Of a stretch of DNA of 64,000 nt, positions 9,268 to 18,184 are shown one piece after another. Origin of the DNA: BOG-1155 sp050012495 (GTDB taxonomy: Bacteria > Desulfobacterota > Syntrophorhabdia > Syntrophorhabdales > WCHB1-27); NCBI GenBank assembly GCA_050012495.1, contig JBEKHB010000015.1, forward strand, positions 1 through 64,000, read 5' to 3'. The position numbers and the translations under genes are program-made. The notes beneath the pieces are model-generated. The model did not search any database, was not told where the DNA came from, and saw only the letters and a list, made by a program, of their open reading frames with translations. Each line of letters opens with the position of its first letter. Positions within the stretch are counted from its first letter, which is position 1.

Positions 9268-9327
9268 ATGAAAAGCATCGCGTTGGTCGCCGTGGTCGGC
9301 AGGCCCCGGCAGTCTGTGAATCCTTGA
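9268..9327 (+). CDS. Possible 19-codon leader peptide upstream of zraP-like gene
   Basis: ATG 9268 has a strong ribosome site (GAGGAGG, about 10 bp upstream) and opens a 19-codon frame (MKSIALVAVVGRPRQSVNP). Its TGA overlaps a TTG in the next gene as TTGA, a common arrangement for translational coupling. The segment VAVVGRP resembles the start of Der-type GTPases, so it could also be a decayed gene remnant. No direct evidence shows that it is translated. Confidence 0.35.
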   Translation: MKSIALVAVVGRPRQSVNP

Positions 9328-9797
9328 GCGTCATGCTCCGGGACATAGAGCGGAAAAAGCCCGTGACGATTCGATTCTTATCAGTTCTGTGCGCCCTGAT
9401 CCTCTTTGCGCCCCCCGTCTATGCCCAGCAGTCGTACCGCGAGTTCGAGAGAGAGCTCAATCTTTCCGGGTACCAAAAGGCGCAGGTAGCCGGCATCAAG
9501 AGGAAATATATGAACGAGTGGAGGGCCCTGAACGATGAGTCGGCACGGAAGCGGCTCCAGCTGAGGGAAATGGACCGAAACCGGCCGGACCGGAGGGAGG
9601 GGGCGGAAAGACTGAGAAGGGACCTGGACCAGATAGAAGCGTCAAGGCAGCGGCTGTTCCGCAGCTACCGAGGAGAGATATCGACGGTGTTTAACAATGA
9701 GCAGAGGGGACAGTTCTACAGGTTTACGGAGCAGGAGAACAGGAGAGCCGCGAGGCCCATGGACCAACAACCAAGGCGCCGGTTTTATGCAAGATAA
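9324..9797 (+). CDS. Periplasmic Spy/CpxP/ZraP-like (LTXXQ-type) stress protein
   Basis: This protein of up to 157 aa has an export signal (RFLSVLCALILFAPPVYA then QQ). The mature part is short, all-helical and highly charged, with NLSGYQKAQVAGIKRKYMNEW resembling the first LTxxQ helix of Spy, CpxP and ZraP. Such proteins bind metal or unfolded proteins in the periplasm. It is followed at once by a histidine kinase and an NtrC-type regulator, the same trio as ZraP-ZraS-ZraR, which supports a zinc or envelope stress role. Start choices are TTG 9324 (overlapping the leader stop), ATG 9333 or GTG 9363. The last gives the shortest N-region before the signal core. Confidence 0.65.
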   Translation: MSVMLRDIERKKPVTIRFLSVLCALILFAPPVYAQQSYREFERELNLSGYQKAQVAGIKRKYMNEWRALNDESARKRLQLREMDRNRPDRREGAERLRRDLDQIEASRQRLFRSYRGEISTVFNNEQRGQFYRFTEQENRRAARPMDQQPRRRFYAR

Positions 9798-11343
9798 GAA
9801 ACTCCTTTTCCCGCTCCTCCTTTTCGGCATATTCTTCGTGCTCATCGGTATTACCGGCTTTTTTCAAATTGCCATCACAAAACGGAACATGGAGGGGTTG
9901 TTGCTCGACCAGGCCGAGACGTTGTTCCAGAGTGTTGCGAGAGAGATAGAAATGGACATGGAATATCTCACCCTCATCGAGAAATCACCCTCTATCATTA
10001 CCCCTAACTTTCTCAACGTCATGGCCTATGACGAGGCAATTGTCGACGATCTGTACAGCCGGTTCAGCAAGGCAACGGAGCTCGAGCAGGCCGGCTCGTC
10101 CCTCAAGAACGTCTTTATCGCCGATAGAAACGGGAAGCAGTTGCTGCGAAAGGGCGCTATAAACGTTGAAAAGGCAGCACTCAACCTCCTTCTCAAGAAA
10201 GACAGGCAGACGGTCATAAGGATGCCCAGCGACAAGGATCTCGGCCTCTTCATGGGGATAAAACTGGCCGATAGGCTCCTGTTTTTCGCGTTGAGCCCGG
10301 AAGAGCTTGAAAACCTCCGGAAGATCTATATCATGAAAACAATCATCGAGAACGAGGGGAAAAGGCTGAATATTGCAGACGTCACGATTTACGACGGCTC
10401 GGGACGCATTTACCTGGGCTCGGGCAAGAGGCCGAAGCATGTGCTCAGCATCCTGAAGCCCCTGGGTTCCCGCTATTTCCCCAACTACTCCATGGAGATA
10501 TTCGTATCCGACAGGCTCGCGAGCGACACCATCAGGCGGACCAGCGCGAATTTCATCATGCTGCTGTTTTTCCTCGTCCTCGGAGGGGCCGGGGGGATTT
10601 ACCTGATATTCCGGCTTGAAAGAAAGCACGCGGTCAAGCTGAATGAGATGGAGAAGGACATGGTCATGAAAGAGAGGCTGGTATCCCTCGGGAGACTGGC
10701 TTCCGGCATGGCCCACGAAATACGAAATCCCCTCAATGCAATCAGTATTTCCATACAGCGATTGAAAAGGGAATTCGTTCCCGAACACGAAAAAAAGGAA
10801 GAATATCATAAGTTCCTCGATATCGTGCGCGGAGAGCTGCAGCGGGTCAACCGCATCGTGGAGGAGTTTCTCCTTTCCACAAAGGCCGGTCAGAGCATGG
10901 AGCCACATAATCTCCGCGGGGTCATCGAGGAAGTGGTCACTATGCTCAGGGAAAAGGCGGACCGCGCGGGCATCGTCATCCACAACGAGACCGGCGGGCA
11001 GGTTATCCTTGAATTCCAGAAAGAGCGGATGAAGCAGGTCCTCTATAATTTGATCATGAACGGTATTGAAGCCGTGAGCAAGGGGGGGAGCATCCATATA
11101 TCGACCTCGCTCAACAGCGTCCACGTCCGGGTCTACATAAAGGACACGGGCCCGGGGATCAGGAAAGAGGATCTCCCGAAGGTTTTCGAGTATTACTACA
11201 CGACAAAGGATAAGGGCATGGGCTTGGGCCTGCCTCTCTCCTACATGATCGTGAAAGACCATGGGGGAGACCTGCAGGTCCTGAGCGAGGAGGGGAAGGG
11301 CACTACCTTTGTGATAACTTTACCGTCGAAAAAGGGGCCGTAA
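9787..11343 (+). CDS. Membrane sensor histidine kinase (ZraS-like)
   Basis: This 518-aa kinase has a first membrane helix at about residues 6-25, a ~230-residue periplasmic sensor region, and a second helix near 258-280 (MLLFFLVLGGAGGIYLIF). The HisKA domain has the phosphorylated His310 in GMAHEIRNPLN. The HATPase_c domain shows the N box (NLIMNGIEAV), DTGPGIRKEDLPKVF and the GMGLGLPLS lid. ATG 9787 lies 11 bp inside the upstream gene and gives a proper N-terminal membrane anchor; the frame is open further upstream but without a better start. It should phosphorylate the adjacent sigma54 regulator. Confidence 0.88.
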   Translation: MQDKKLLFPLLLFGIFFVLIGITGFFQIAITKRNMEGLLLDQAETLFQSVAREIEMDMEYLTLIEKSPSIITPNFLNVMAYDEAIVDDLYSRFSKATELEQAGSSLKNVFIADRNGKQLLRKGAINVEKAALNLLLKKDRQTVIRMPSDKDLGLFMGIKLADRLLFFALSPEELENLRKIYIMKTIIENEGKRLNIADVTIYDGSGRIYLGSGKRPKHVLSILKPLGSRYFPNYSMEIFVSDRLASDTIRRTSANFIMLLFFLVLGGAGGIYLIFRLERKHAVKLNEMEKDMVMKERLVSLGRLASGMAHEIRNPLNAISISIQRLKREFVPEHEKKEEYHKFLDIVRGELQRVNRIVEEFLLSTKAGQSMEPHNLRGVIEEVVTMLREKADRAGIVIHNETGGQVILEFQKERMKQVLYNLIMNGIEAVSKGGSIHISTSLNSVHVRVYIKDTGPGIRKEDLPKVFEYYYTTKDKGMGLGLPLSYMIVKDHGGDLQVLSEEGKGTTFVITLPSKKGP

Positions 11344-11344
11344 T

Positions 11345-12739
11345 ATGGGAAGAATGGGTATTTTGATCGTGGAAGATGAAGAAACGCAGCGGGACCTGCT
11401 CGAGGGCCTGCTGAACAAGGAAGGCTATGCAGCCACGGGCGCAGGCAACGGAGAGCGCGCGCTCCAGCTCGTAAAAGACCATACCTTCGAAATTGTGCTC
11501 CTCGACTACAAGCTGCCCGATACGGACGGGCTGACCGTGCTCAAGAAGCTGAAGGAAATGAACCCGGAGATCCAGGTCATCATGATCACCGCCTTCGGCA
11601 GCATAGAGAACGCCGTAACGGCCCTCAAGGCAGGCGCCTTTGAATACCTGACCAAACCCATCGATCTCGACGACCTCTTCTTCAAAATAAAGAAAGTGGA
11701 GGAGCGTCTGCACCTCATCCATGAAAACCTGGTGCTGAAAGAAGCCCTGAAGGACAGGATGAAGTCGGAAAACATCGTCTACGCCAGCGAAAAGATGCAC
11801 GAGATCGTGAGCCTCATCGTGAGGGTGGCAAAGACGGATTCCACGTGCATGGTGCAGGGCGAAAGCGGGGTCGGTAAAGAGATCGTGGCCAACCTCGTCC
11901 ACGAATTGAGCGAGAGAAAACACCAGCCCCTCGTGAAGGTCAACTGCTCTGCCATTCCCGACACACTCCTCGAAAGCGAGCTTTTCGGCTATGAGCGGGG
12001 CGCGTTTACAGGGGCATATCAGAAGAAACTGGGGAAGTTCGAGCTAGCCAACAAGGGAACCATCTTCCTCGACGAGATCGGCGATGTGCCCCTCTCCTTG
12101 CAGCCCAAGCTGCTCCGTGTGCTCCAGGAGAGAGAGATAGAAAGACTCGGCGGCCTCTATCCTATCAAAGTCGATGTCCGCATAGTGGCGGCAACCAACA
12201 AGAACCTCGATGAAGAGGTAAAGCAGGGCCGCTTCAGGGAAGACCTCTTCTACCGCCTGAACGTAGTGCAGATAGAGATTCCGCCCTTAAGGGAGAGGAA
12301 GGAGGATATCCCTCTATTTCTCGATTTCTTCCTGAAAAAATTTAACCAGAGACACAGGAAAAACGTGAAAGGATATGCAAGAGAGGCCCGGGATGCCCTT
12401 ATCAAGCATGACTATCCCGGGAATGTGAGAGAGCTCGAGAACGTCGTGGAACGCGCCGTCGTCCTGGCAAGGGGAGAGTACATCACGAGGGAAGACCTCT
12501 CCATGTTCAACACGGCCGAGCCGCTGTCCGCCGACGGCAGCATGAAGCAGGTGGTTGAATCGGTGGAGAAGAGGATGATCACTGAAGCCCTCGTCTCTAC
12601 CAACTGGGTACAAACAAAAGCTGCGGAAGCAATCGGTGTCAGCGAAAGAATGTTGAGGTATAAGATGAAGAAACTGAGTATTGCGAAGGAGGGGGGAGGC
12701 TCCAGCGGCTCTGCCGATGGAGGGGGCGCTGAGCCCTAA
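11345..12739 (+). CDS. NtrC-family sigma54-dependent response regulator (ZraR-like)
   Basis: This 464-aa protein starts one base after the kinase stop. The receiver domain has D54 in VLLDYKLPD and the TAFGS and LTKPID motifs. The AAA+ domain has Walker A GESGVGKE (from residue 172), the sigma54-contacting GAFTGA loop (from 219), Walker B TIFLDEIGD and the NVRELENVVERAV segment. A Fis-type HTH (TKAAEAIGVSERMLRYKMKKL) closes the protein. The final tail (GGGSSGSADGGGAEP) is encoded by an inserted palindromic repeat rather than family sequence. The likely ancestral end, KKLGIAKEE and stop, survives downstream at 12811-12858. Confidence 0.92.
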   Translation: MGRMGILIVEDEETQRDLLEGLLNKEGYAATGAGNGERALQLVKDHTFEIVLLDYKLPDTDGLTVLKKLKEMNPEIQVIMITAFGSIENAVTALKAGAFEYLTKPIDLDDLFFKIKKVEERLHLIHENLVLKEALKDRMKSENIVYASEKMHEIVSLIVRVAKTDSTCMVQGESGVGKEIVANLVHELSERKHQPLVKVNCSAIPDTLLESELFGYERGAFTGAYQKKLGKFELANKGTIFLDEIGDVPLSLQPKLLRVLQEREIERLGGLYPIKVDVRIVAATNKNLDEEVKQGRFREDLFYRLNVVQIEIPPLRERKEDIPLFLDFFLKKFNQRHRKNVKGYAREARDALIKHDYPGNVRELENVVERAVVLARGEYITREDLSMFNTAEPLSADGSMKQVVESVEKRMITEALVSTNWVQTKAAEAIGVSERMLRYKMKKLSIAKEGGGSSGSADGGGAEP

Positions 12740-12853
12740 TAAAGGCCTTTGTGAGGGGGGAGGCTCCGTGAGCTTTGCTCATGGAGGGGGCGCTGAGCCC
12801 CGGTAATAGCATGTTGAGGTATAAGATGAAGAAACTGGGTATTGCGAAGGAGG
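12650..12853 (+). repeat. 43-bp direct duplication of the regulator 3' end flanking a repeat insertion
   Basis: Positions 12650-12692 and 12811-12853 are identical except for one base. The second copy continues into GAG-TGA at 12856-12858, which would be the natural end of the regulator gene. Between them (12693-12810) lie two tandem palindromic units. The structure looks like an insertion that duplicated its target or a gene-conversion product. The result is a changed C-terminal tail and an orphaned gene end. Confidence 0.8.
12690..12801 (+). repeat. Two tandem units of a G-rich palindromic repeat (family A)
   Basis: Units at 12690-12736 and 12752-12801 share GGGGGGAGGCTCC, a variable small hairpin (GCGGCTCTGCCG or GTGAGCTTTGCTCAT) and GGAGGGGGCGCTGAGCCC. 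Related units occur at 21165-21226 and 44063-44124. The variable hairpin keeps its pairing while its sequence changes, suggesting selection on structure. Confidence 0.75.
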
Positions 12854-12868
12854 AGTGACGGGCTCGGT

Positions 12869-13237
12869 TTATTCAGGGGGGAAGCGGCCCCGCTCTGTTT
12901 TTTTCCGGCTTTCAACGGAGAACACAGGCTCCTCCACGGATTCGCACCTGCAGATGGGACACTTCCCCGGCTTTTTCAACCTGCCCCTCTTGCGGAAAAC
13001 AAAGCCGCACTTGTTGCATCGCGCCGGCAACACCACGAGCTTGTACTCGCCCTTGTTCATGGTTTTGCGGATGTGCTCAAGATGTTCGTAAACGTCTCTT
13101 TCCGGGATCCTGAGCTCGTTCGATATCTCTCTTCCTGAAAGCGGCCCTTCTCTCAGGAGCATGACTATTCTTCGCCGAAGCGTCTCATACCTTTCCTCGG
13201 GTACAACCGGTTCCTTTGTCCTCTTGAGCGCGGCCAT
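12869..13237 (-). CDS. HTH transcriptional regulator fused to a zinc ribbon (COG3357 type)
   Basis: This 122-aa protein begins at the ATG whose complement is at 13237, with GAGAGG seven bases upstream. The N-terminal half is a winged helix (ETLRRRIVMLLREGPLSGREISNELRI). The C-terminal half is a zinc ribbon with paired cysteines (CNKCGFVF ... CPICRC). Such small predicted regulators occur in archaea and anaerobic bacteria; the target is unknown. It faces the zra-like operon convergently, and its stop lies 10 bp from the duplicated regulator end at 12858. The frame is open further upstream, but that extension has no family character. Confidence 0.75.
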   Translation of the reverse strand: MAALKRTKEPVVPEERYETLRRRIVMLLREGPLSGREISNELRIPERDVYEHLEHIRKTMNKGEYKLVVLPARCNKCGFVFRKRGRLKKPGKCPICRCESVEEPVFSVESRKKTERGRFPPE

Positions 13238-13450
13238 CAGCCTCTCGTCAGCATACCATACACAACATTGTAAGCGCGGACAGCCGGATATTCCACTACA
13301 GTCCATGGGGCAATCCCGATTTGAGTGAGAGCGTATGACACCCTTCCCGAGATGCGCGGCGGGGCCGCGGAGCGTAAAGGCGGGATCTCGCGGGAGTTGC
13401 AAAATCTTATCTCCTCCTGTAATATGCGTACAGGGAGATGAGGAGGCGCC

Positions 13451-13789
13451 ATGACATTGATGGATGATTTGAGAAGAAAGACCGAGGATGGCCTGAAGAC
13501 GCTCAAGGAGACCGCAGAGGGAATCGCCTTCAACGTCGAAAAACAGGCGAGAATAGCCGGAAAGAAGATGGATATCCTGAGGATTGAGAGGAAGGTGCGG
13601 AGGCTGTATACCGAGGTAGGTGAGTACGTCTACGGGGAATTCGCGCTGGAACGGCCCATTGCGATGGAAACCCCTTTCCTGAAAGAGAGCATGACGGCCA
13701 TCTCCGAAATGAAGGCGGAGATACGAGAGATAGAAAAGGAGATCGAAGAGGTGCGCAGCACGCAGCCGCCCGGACACGAGGACCGGTGA
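13451..13789 (+). CDS. Small coiled-coil protein of unknown function
   Basis: This 112-aa protein has a strong ribosome site (GAGGAGG) before ATG 13451. It is almost entirely helical and charged, with a C-terminal coiled coil (EMKAEIREIEKEIEEV). There is no signal peptide or membrane segment. I do not recognise the family. It stands alone between two minus-strand genes. Confidence 0.65.
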   Translation: MTLMDDLRRKTEDGLKTLKETAEGIAFNVEKQARIAGKKMDILRIERKVRRLYTEVGEYVYGEFALERPIAMETPFLKESMTAISEMKAEIREIEKEIEEVRSTQPPGHEDR

Positions 13790-13888
13790 GGTTTTGTAAC
13801 CTTTCCCTCAGCCGTGACCTTGAGGGGGCACTGCGCGACGTCCGCGATAGCTTCGCCCCTGCATAGAGGGTGAGAAGGCGCACCGTCG

Positions 13889-14905
13889 CTACAGATACTT
13901 TTCCGCAAGTATCTCCGCGATCTGGACGGCGTTGAGGGCCGCGCCTTTCCTGATGTTGTCGGCGACAATCCACATATTCAGGCCGCAGGCAATCGATTCG
14001 TCCTTCCTTATCCGGCCCACAAAGGTCTCGTCTTTCCCCGCCGCGTATATCGCCATGGGGTACAGGTTCTTCTTCGGATCGTCCACGACGACTACACCCG
14101 GCGCCTTTGAGAGGATCTTCCGGGCCTTATCGGGCGTCAGCGCTCTTTCGAACTCCACGTTGACCGATTCCGAATGGCTGTAAAAAACCGGCACCCTGAC
14201 AGTCGTCGCCGTTACCTTGATGGAGGGGTCCTCCATGATCTTCACCGTCTCCTTCGCCATCTTTATCTCTTCCTTCGTATACCCGTTTTCCAGGAAGACA
14301 TCGATATGGGGAAGGCAGTTGAATGCAATCTGATGGGGGTAGACGCTGTGGGTCACTTCCCTGGCGGCGTAAATGGCCGTCACCTGCGACTCGAGCTCGG
14401 CTATCGCCCTCTTTCCCGTGCCCGATACGGCCTGGTACGTGGAGACAACCACCCTCTTAATCTTTGCGGCATCGTGTAGCGGCTTGAGGACCACCACCAT
14501 CTGTATGGTGGAGCAATTCGGGTTCGCAATGATGCCCCTTTTCTTGTAGCCCGCGATGGCGTGGGCGTTCACCTCGGGCACGACGAGGGGGACATCCCGG
14601 TCCATTCTGAAGGCGCTCGTATTGTCGACAACGACGCAGCCGCTCGCGGCGGCGATGGGGGCGAATTTCCGGCTGACCGAGCCGCCCGCCGAGAAGAGGC
14701 CTATGTCGATCCCCTTGAAGGAATTCTCTTTCAGGACCTGCACGGTGACGTCATGCCCCTTGTAGCTCAGGCTCGTACCCGCGCTCCTCTCCGATGCGAG
14801 GAGCACCAGGTTCCCCACCGGAAATTTCCGCTGTTCGAGCATTTCTATCATCTCATTTCCTACCGCCCCGGTGGCGCCGACAACGGCCACGTTGTAAGCC
14901 TTCAT
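13889..14905 (-). CDS. asd: Aspartate-semialdehyde dehydrogenase
   Basis: This 338-aa enzyme reduces aspartyl-4-phosphate to aspartate semialdehyde, a branch point for lysine, threonine, methionine and diaminopimelate. The N-terminal Rossmann motif is VVGATGAVGNEMIEML. The catalytic cysteine is in NPNCSTIQ, and the substrate-binding stretch includes VPVFYSHSESVNVEF. Length is normal for the family. It overlaps leuD by four bases (ATGA), so it is probably the last gene of the leu transcript. Confidence 0.95.
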   Translation of the reverse strand: MKAYNVAVVGATGAVGNEMIEMLEQRKFPVGNLVLLASERSAGTSLSYKGHDVTVQVLKENSFKGIDIGLFSAGGSVSRKFAPIAAASGCVVVDNTSAFRMDRDVPLVVPEVNAHAIAGYKKRGIIANPNCSTIQMVVVLKPLHDAAKIKRVVVSTYQAVSGTGKRAIAELESQVTAIYAAREVTHSVYPHQIAFNCLPHIDVFLENGYTKEEIKMAKETVKIMEDPSIKVTATTVRVPVFYSHSESVNVEFERALTPDKARKILSKAPGVVVVDDPKKNLYPMAIYAAGKDETFVGRIRKDESIACGLNMWIVADNIRKGAALNAVQIAEILAEKYL

Positions 14906-15393
14906 TTCCTTTCCTCCAGTTGCCTTCTCAGGTGGTTTATCAGCCCTCCCTCGCTGATCAGCTCCAGCATGAAGGGAGGGATGGGCAACGCCTGTACCTC
15001 TGCCCGCGCAGTCTTGATCAAACCCGTTGCCAGATCGACCTCGATGGTCTCCCCGGCGCTCACGGCGTCGCAGATGTCCGCCTCGAGCAGGCCAAGGGCC
15101 TGGTTGAAGGCGTTGCGGTAGAATATGCGGGCGAAGCTCTTCGCGATCACCACAGGTATCCCCAGGGACAAGATGGCAATGGGGGCATGCTCCCTCGATG
15201 AGCCGCAGCCGAAATTCGAGCCCGCGACAATGATGTCGCCCCTTCGAACGCTCCGCGCAAAGTCGGGGGCAAGCGGCTCCATGCAGTGCTGCCCCAGCAC
15301 CAACGGATCCGTATATGCCAAATAACGGGCAGGGATAATGATGTCGGTATCGATGTTATCGCCAAATTTCCAGACTCTTCCGCTCAGCATCAC
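14902..15393 (-). CDS. leuD: 3-isopropylmalate dehydratase small subunit
   Basis: This 163-aa protein is the swivelling small subunit that joins LeuC to isomerise 2- to 3-isopropylmalate. It has the conserved DNIDTDIIIPARYL start and the FGCGSSREHAPIA motif. The size is that of the short archaeal/anaerobe-type LeuD. It overlaps leuC by four bases upstream and asd by four bases downstream, which indicates translational coupling. Confidence 0.95.
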   Translation of the reverse strand: MMLSGRVWKFGDNIDTDIIIPARYLAYTDPLVLGQHCMEPLAPDFARSVRRGDIIVAGSNFGCGSSREHAPIAILSLGIPVVIAKSFARIFYRNAFNQALGLLEADICDAVSAGETIEVDLATGLIKTARAEVQALPIPPFMLELISEGGLINHLRRQLEERK

Positions 15394-16652
15394 GCAACCT
15401 CCCTCGGGTGGGCTATCTCCCCTTTTACCGCACTCGCCGCCGCGACTGCTGCCCCTGCAAGGTATACCTCGCTTTCGGGATGGCCCATTCTTCCCACGAA
15501 ATTCCTGTTTGTCGTCGACACGGCCCTTTCACCCCGGGCCAGTACGCCCATGTGGCCCCCAAGACAGGGACCGCATGTGGGGGGTGAGATAATACAGCCG
15601 GCATCGAGGTATGTGTCGAAATAACCCCTGTTGAGGGCAGTGTGATAGATGCCCGGAGTGGCGGGGATGACAATGCATCTCACGTGTTTGGCCACCTTCT
15701 TCCCCCGAAGGATTTTTGCGGCGATCTCCAGGTCCTCCAGCCTTCCGTTGGTGCACGAGCCGATAATCACCTGATCTATGCCGATATCCCGCACTTCTTC
15801 CACGTTCTTCACATTGGAGGGAAGGAAAGGAAGGGCCACCTGGAGCCCCAGGTCGCTCACGTTGATCTCGGTGACCTTGCGGTAAGGGGCGTCAGGGTCG
15901 CTTTCAAAGACCTTGTACTCTCTCCCGGCGCGGCCCTTTATATACTCGAGCGCTTTCCGGTCGACCCTGAATATGCCGTTTTTTGCGCCTGCCTCGATCA
16001 CCATGTTTGCCGCCGAAAACCTGGAATCCATGGAAAGGTCTTCAATGGCTTCCCCGTCAAATTCCATCGCCTGGTAGCGAGCGCCTTCCACGCCTATCAT
16101 ACCGATGATGGAGAGGATCAAATCCTTCCCTGTCACCCACGGCTGCCATTTCCCCTTGCAGACAAATTTTACACTCTCCGGCACCTTGAACCAGAGAGAC
16201 CCCGTCACCATGGCATAGGTAAGGTCCGTGCTGCCCACACCCGTAGAGAAGGCGCCTAGCGCGCCGTACGTGCAGGTATGGCTGTCAGCGCCCACCACCA
16301 CGTCTCCCGGCCCCACGAGGCCCTGCTCCGGCAGAAGGGCATGCTCGATGCCGCACGCGCCGCCTTCGTAGAAGTTGGTAATCCCATGTTTCTCTGAAAA
16401 TTCGCGGATGATCTTGCAGTTCTCCGCGGACTGGATATCCTTATTCGGCGTGAAGTGGTCGAGGACGAGGACGACCCGCTCCGGGTCAAACACGGACTTC
16501 GCGCCCGCTTTTTCGAATTCCTCCAGCGACAGGGGAGCGGTAATATCGTTGGCGAGGGCGATATCGATCCTTGCCTCTATGATTTCCCCCGCCTCCACAT
16601 GGTCCCTCCCTGCGTGGCAGGCCAGTATCTTCTCTGTCACCGTCATGCCCAT
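15390..16652 (-). CDS. leuC: 3-isopropylmalate dehydratase large subunit
   Basis: This 420-aa aconitase-family protein carries the 4Fe-4S cysteines in IGSCTNGR and PPTCGPCLGG, and the DSHTCTYGALGAF motif. It belongs to the shorter (about 420-residue) LeuC group common in anaerobes and archaea. ATG 16652 follows the leuA stop by one base; ATG 16646 is a near alternative. It acts with LeuD in leucine synthesis. Confidence 0.95.
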   Translation of the reverse strand: MGMTVTEKILACHAGRDHVEAGEIIEARIDIALANDITAPLSLEEFEKAGAKSVFDPERVVLVLDHFTPNKDIQSAENCKIIREFSEKHGITNFYEGGACGIEHALLPEQGLVGPGDVVVGADSHTCTYGALGAFSTGVGSTDLTYAMVTGSLWFKVPESVKFVCKGKWQPWVTGKDLILSIIGMIGVEGARYQAMEFDGEAIEDLSMDSRFSAANMVIEAGAKNGIFRVDRKALEYIKGRAGREYKVFESDPDAPYRKVTEINVSDLGLQVALPFLPSNVKNVEEVRDIGIDQVIIGSCTNGRLEDLEIAAKILRGKKVAKHVRCIVIPATPGIYHTALNRGYFDTYLDAGCIISPPTCGPCLGGHMGVLARGERAVSTTNRNFVGRMGHPESEVYLAGAAVAAASAVKGEIAHPREVA

Positions 16653-16653
16653 G

Positions 16654-18183
16654 TCAAACCCCCTTTGCGTTCCTCTTCTTCACGAACTCAAGCTTGTTCA
16701 GGGCGTTTATGTACGCCTTGCCCGACGCGACGATGACGTCCGTATCGACGCCTTTTCCGATTACCGTCGACCCCTTTTCCTGCAATTTGACAAAGACTTC
16801 ACCCTGCGCATCGGTCCCGCCCGTGATGGCGTTGATGTAGAACTGCAGCAGCTTGCTGTTTGTCTTGATGATCTTCTGTATGGCTTTGAGCGTCGCATCG
16901 ACCGGACCATCGCCAAAACCCGCCTCCTGGTGCATCTGGCCGTCGACCTCGATCCTCACGGTGGCCGTGGGTATGGCCATGTTGCCGCAGACGACGCTGA
17001 GATACGCCATCCTGTACTTCTCGGGGACGCGGACTACCTCGTCCATGATGATCATCTCAATGTCTTCATCGTAGACTTCCTTCTTCATGTCGGCCAGGGC
17101 CTTGAACCTCTTGAAAACCAGGTTAAGCTCTTTGTCGTTGAGGGTGTAGCCCAGGTTTTCTATTCTCTCCCGGAACGCGTGCCTGCCCGAATGCTTGCCC
17201 AGGATCAGAAAGCTCTTCGGTATGCCGACGGACTCGGGAGTCATGATCTCAAATGTCAGCCTCGCCTTGAGCAGCCCGTCCTGATGGATGCCCGACTCGT
17301 GGGCGAAGGCGTTCGTCCCCACAATGGCCTTGTTCGGCTGTACGGGCGCGCCGGTGACCGACGTAATAAGCCTGCTCGTAGGATAGATCTTTTCGCTCAC
17401 GATCCCCGTATCGAAGGCAAAGAGGTCTTTCCGGGTCCGCAGGATCATGACGACCTCTTCAAGGGCCGTATTGCCCGAACGCTCACCGATACCGTTGATG
17501 GTGCATTCTACCTGCCGCGCGCCGGCCTTCACTGCCGCGAGAGAATTCGCCACGGCGAGACCCAGGTCGTTGTGGCAGTGGACACTCACGACAGTTCCGG
17601 AGATGTTGGGGACATGCTCCGTGATATAGCGGATCAGGGCGGCAAATTCGTCGGGGACCGTATACCCCACCGTGTCAGGGACGTTTATCGTGGTCGCCCC
17701 TGCGTCGATAGCCACGGCAAAGACGCGGCACAGGTAGTCCCAGTCGCTCCTGGTCGCGTCCATGGCTGAGAATTCCACATTGGCGGCATACCGCGCCGCC
17801 CTCTTCACCGATTCCTCGGTCATCCTGAGCACCTCGTCCCGGCTCTTCCGCATCTGGTACTTGAGATGTATGTCGGAGGTCGAAATAAAGGTGTGAATAC
17901 GCGGACGAGCCGCATGCTTGACGGCTTCCCAGGCGCGGTCGATATCATCGAAATTGGCCCTGGCAAGACCGGCCACCTCGCAGTTCTTCACCACCTCTGC
18001 AATCTGTTTGACCGACTCGAAGTCCCCCTCCGAGGCGATAGGGAAACCCGCCTCGATGATATCGACGCCTAAAGACTCGAGCTGTTTGGCAACCCTCAGC
18101 TTTTCCTGGGCATTCATTGTATTGCCGGGAGACTGTTCGCCGTCCCTCAGGGTCGTGTCGAAAATAGCCACGCGCTCTGTCAT
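16654..18183 (-). CDS. leuA: 2-isopropylmalate synthase
   Basis: This 509-aa enzyme condenses acetyl-CoA with 2-oxoisovalerate. The N-terminal TIM barrel has TTLRDGEQSPG and the metal-binding SVHCHNDLGLAVAN. The C-terminal part (about 390-509) is the LeuA regulatory domain that usually senses leucine. The length matches bacterial LeuA. The start lies directly after the lpxK stop. No leuB (isopropylmalate dehydrogenase) is in this cluster. Confidence 0.95.
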   Translation of the reverse strand: MTERVAIFDTTLRDGEQSPGNTMNAQEKLRVAKQLESLGVDIIEAGFPIASEGDFESVKQIAEVVKNCEVAGLARANFDDIDRAWEAVKHAARPRIHTFISTSDIHLKYQMRKSRDEVLRMTEESVKRAARYAANVEFSAMDATRSDWDYLCRVFAVAIDAGATTINVPDTVGYTVPDEFAALIRYITEHVPNISGTVVSVHCHNDLGLAVANSLAAVKAGARQVECTINGIGERSGNTALEEVVMILRTRKDLFAFDTGIVSEKIYPTSRLITSVTGAPVQPNKAIVGTNAFAHESGIHQDGLLKARLTFEIMTPESVGIPKSFLILGKHSGRHAFRERIENLGYTLNDKELNLVFKRFKALADMKKEVYDEDIEMIIMDEVVRVPEKYRMAYLSVVCGNMAIPTATVRIEVDGQMHQEAGFGDGPVDATLKAIQKIIKTNSKLLQFYINAITGGTDAQGEVFVKLQEKGSTVIGKGVDTDVIVASGKAYINALNKLEFVKKRNAKGV

Positions 18184-18184
18184 C

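Noticed and set aside
9268..9327. Truncated der GTPase gene
   Set aside because: Only about seven residues resemble Der, and no further Der sequence follows; kept only as a possible leader peptide.
9985..11262. 425-aa minus-strand open frame opposite the histidine kinase
   Set aside because: It is the antisense of a clearly recognised kinase; no ribosome site, no domain, and high His/Glu content typical of reverse frames in GC-rich genes.
12869..13777. Long version (302 aa) of the zinc-ribbon regulator
   Set aside because: The upstream 180 codons look non-coding and overlap the 13451 gene; the ATG at 13237 has a good ribosome site and matches the family length.
16375..17769. 464-aa plus-strand frame opposite leuC and leuA
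   Set aside because: The minus-strand genes carry all catalytic motifs; this frame crosses their boundary without any domain.
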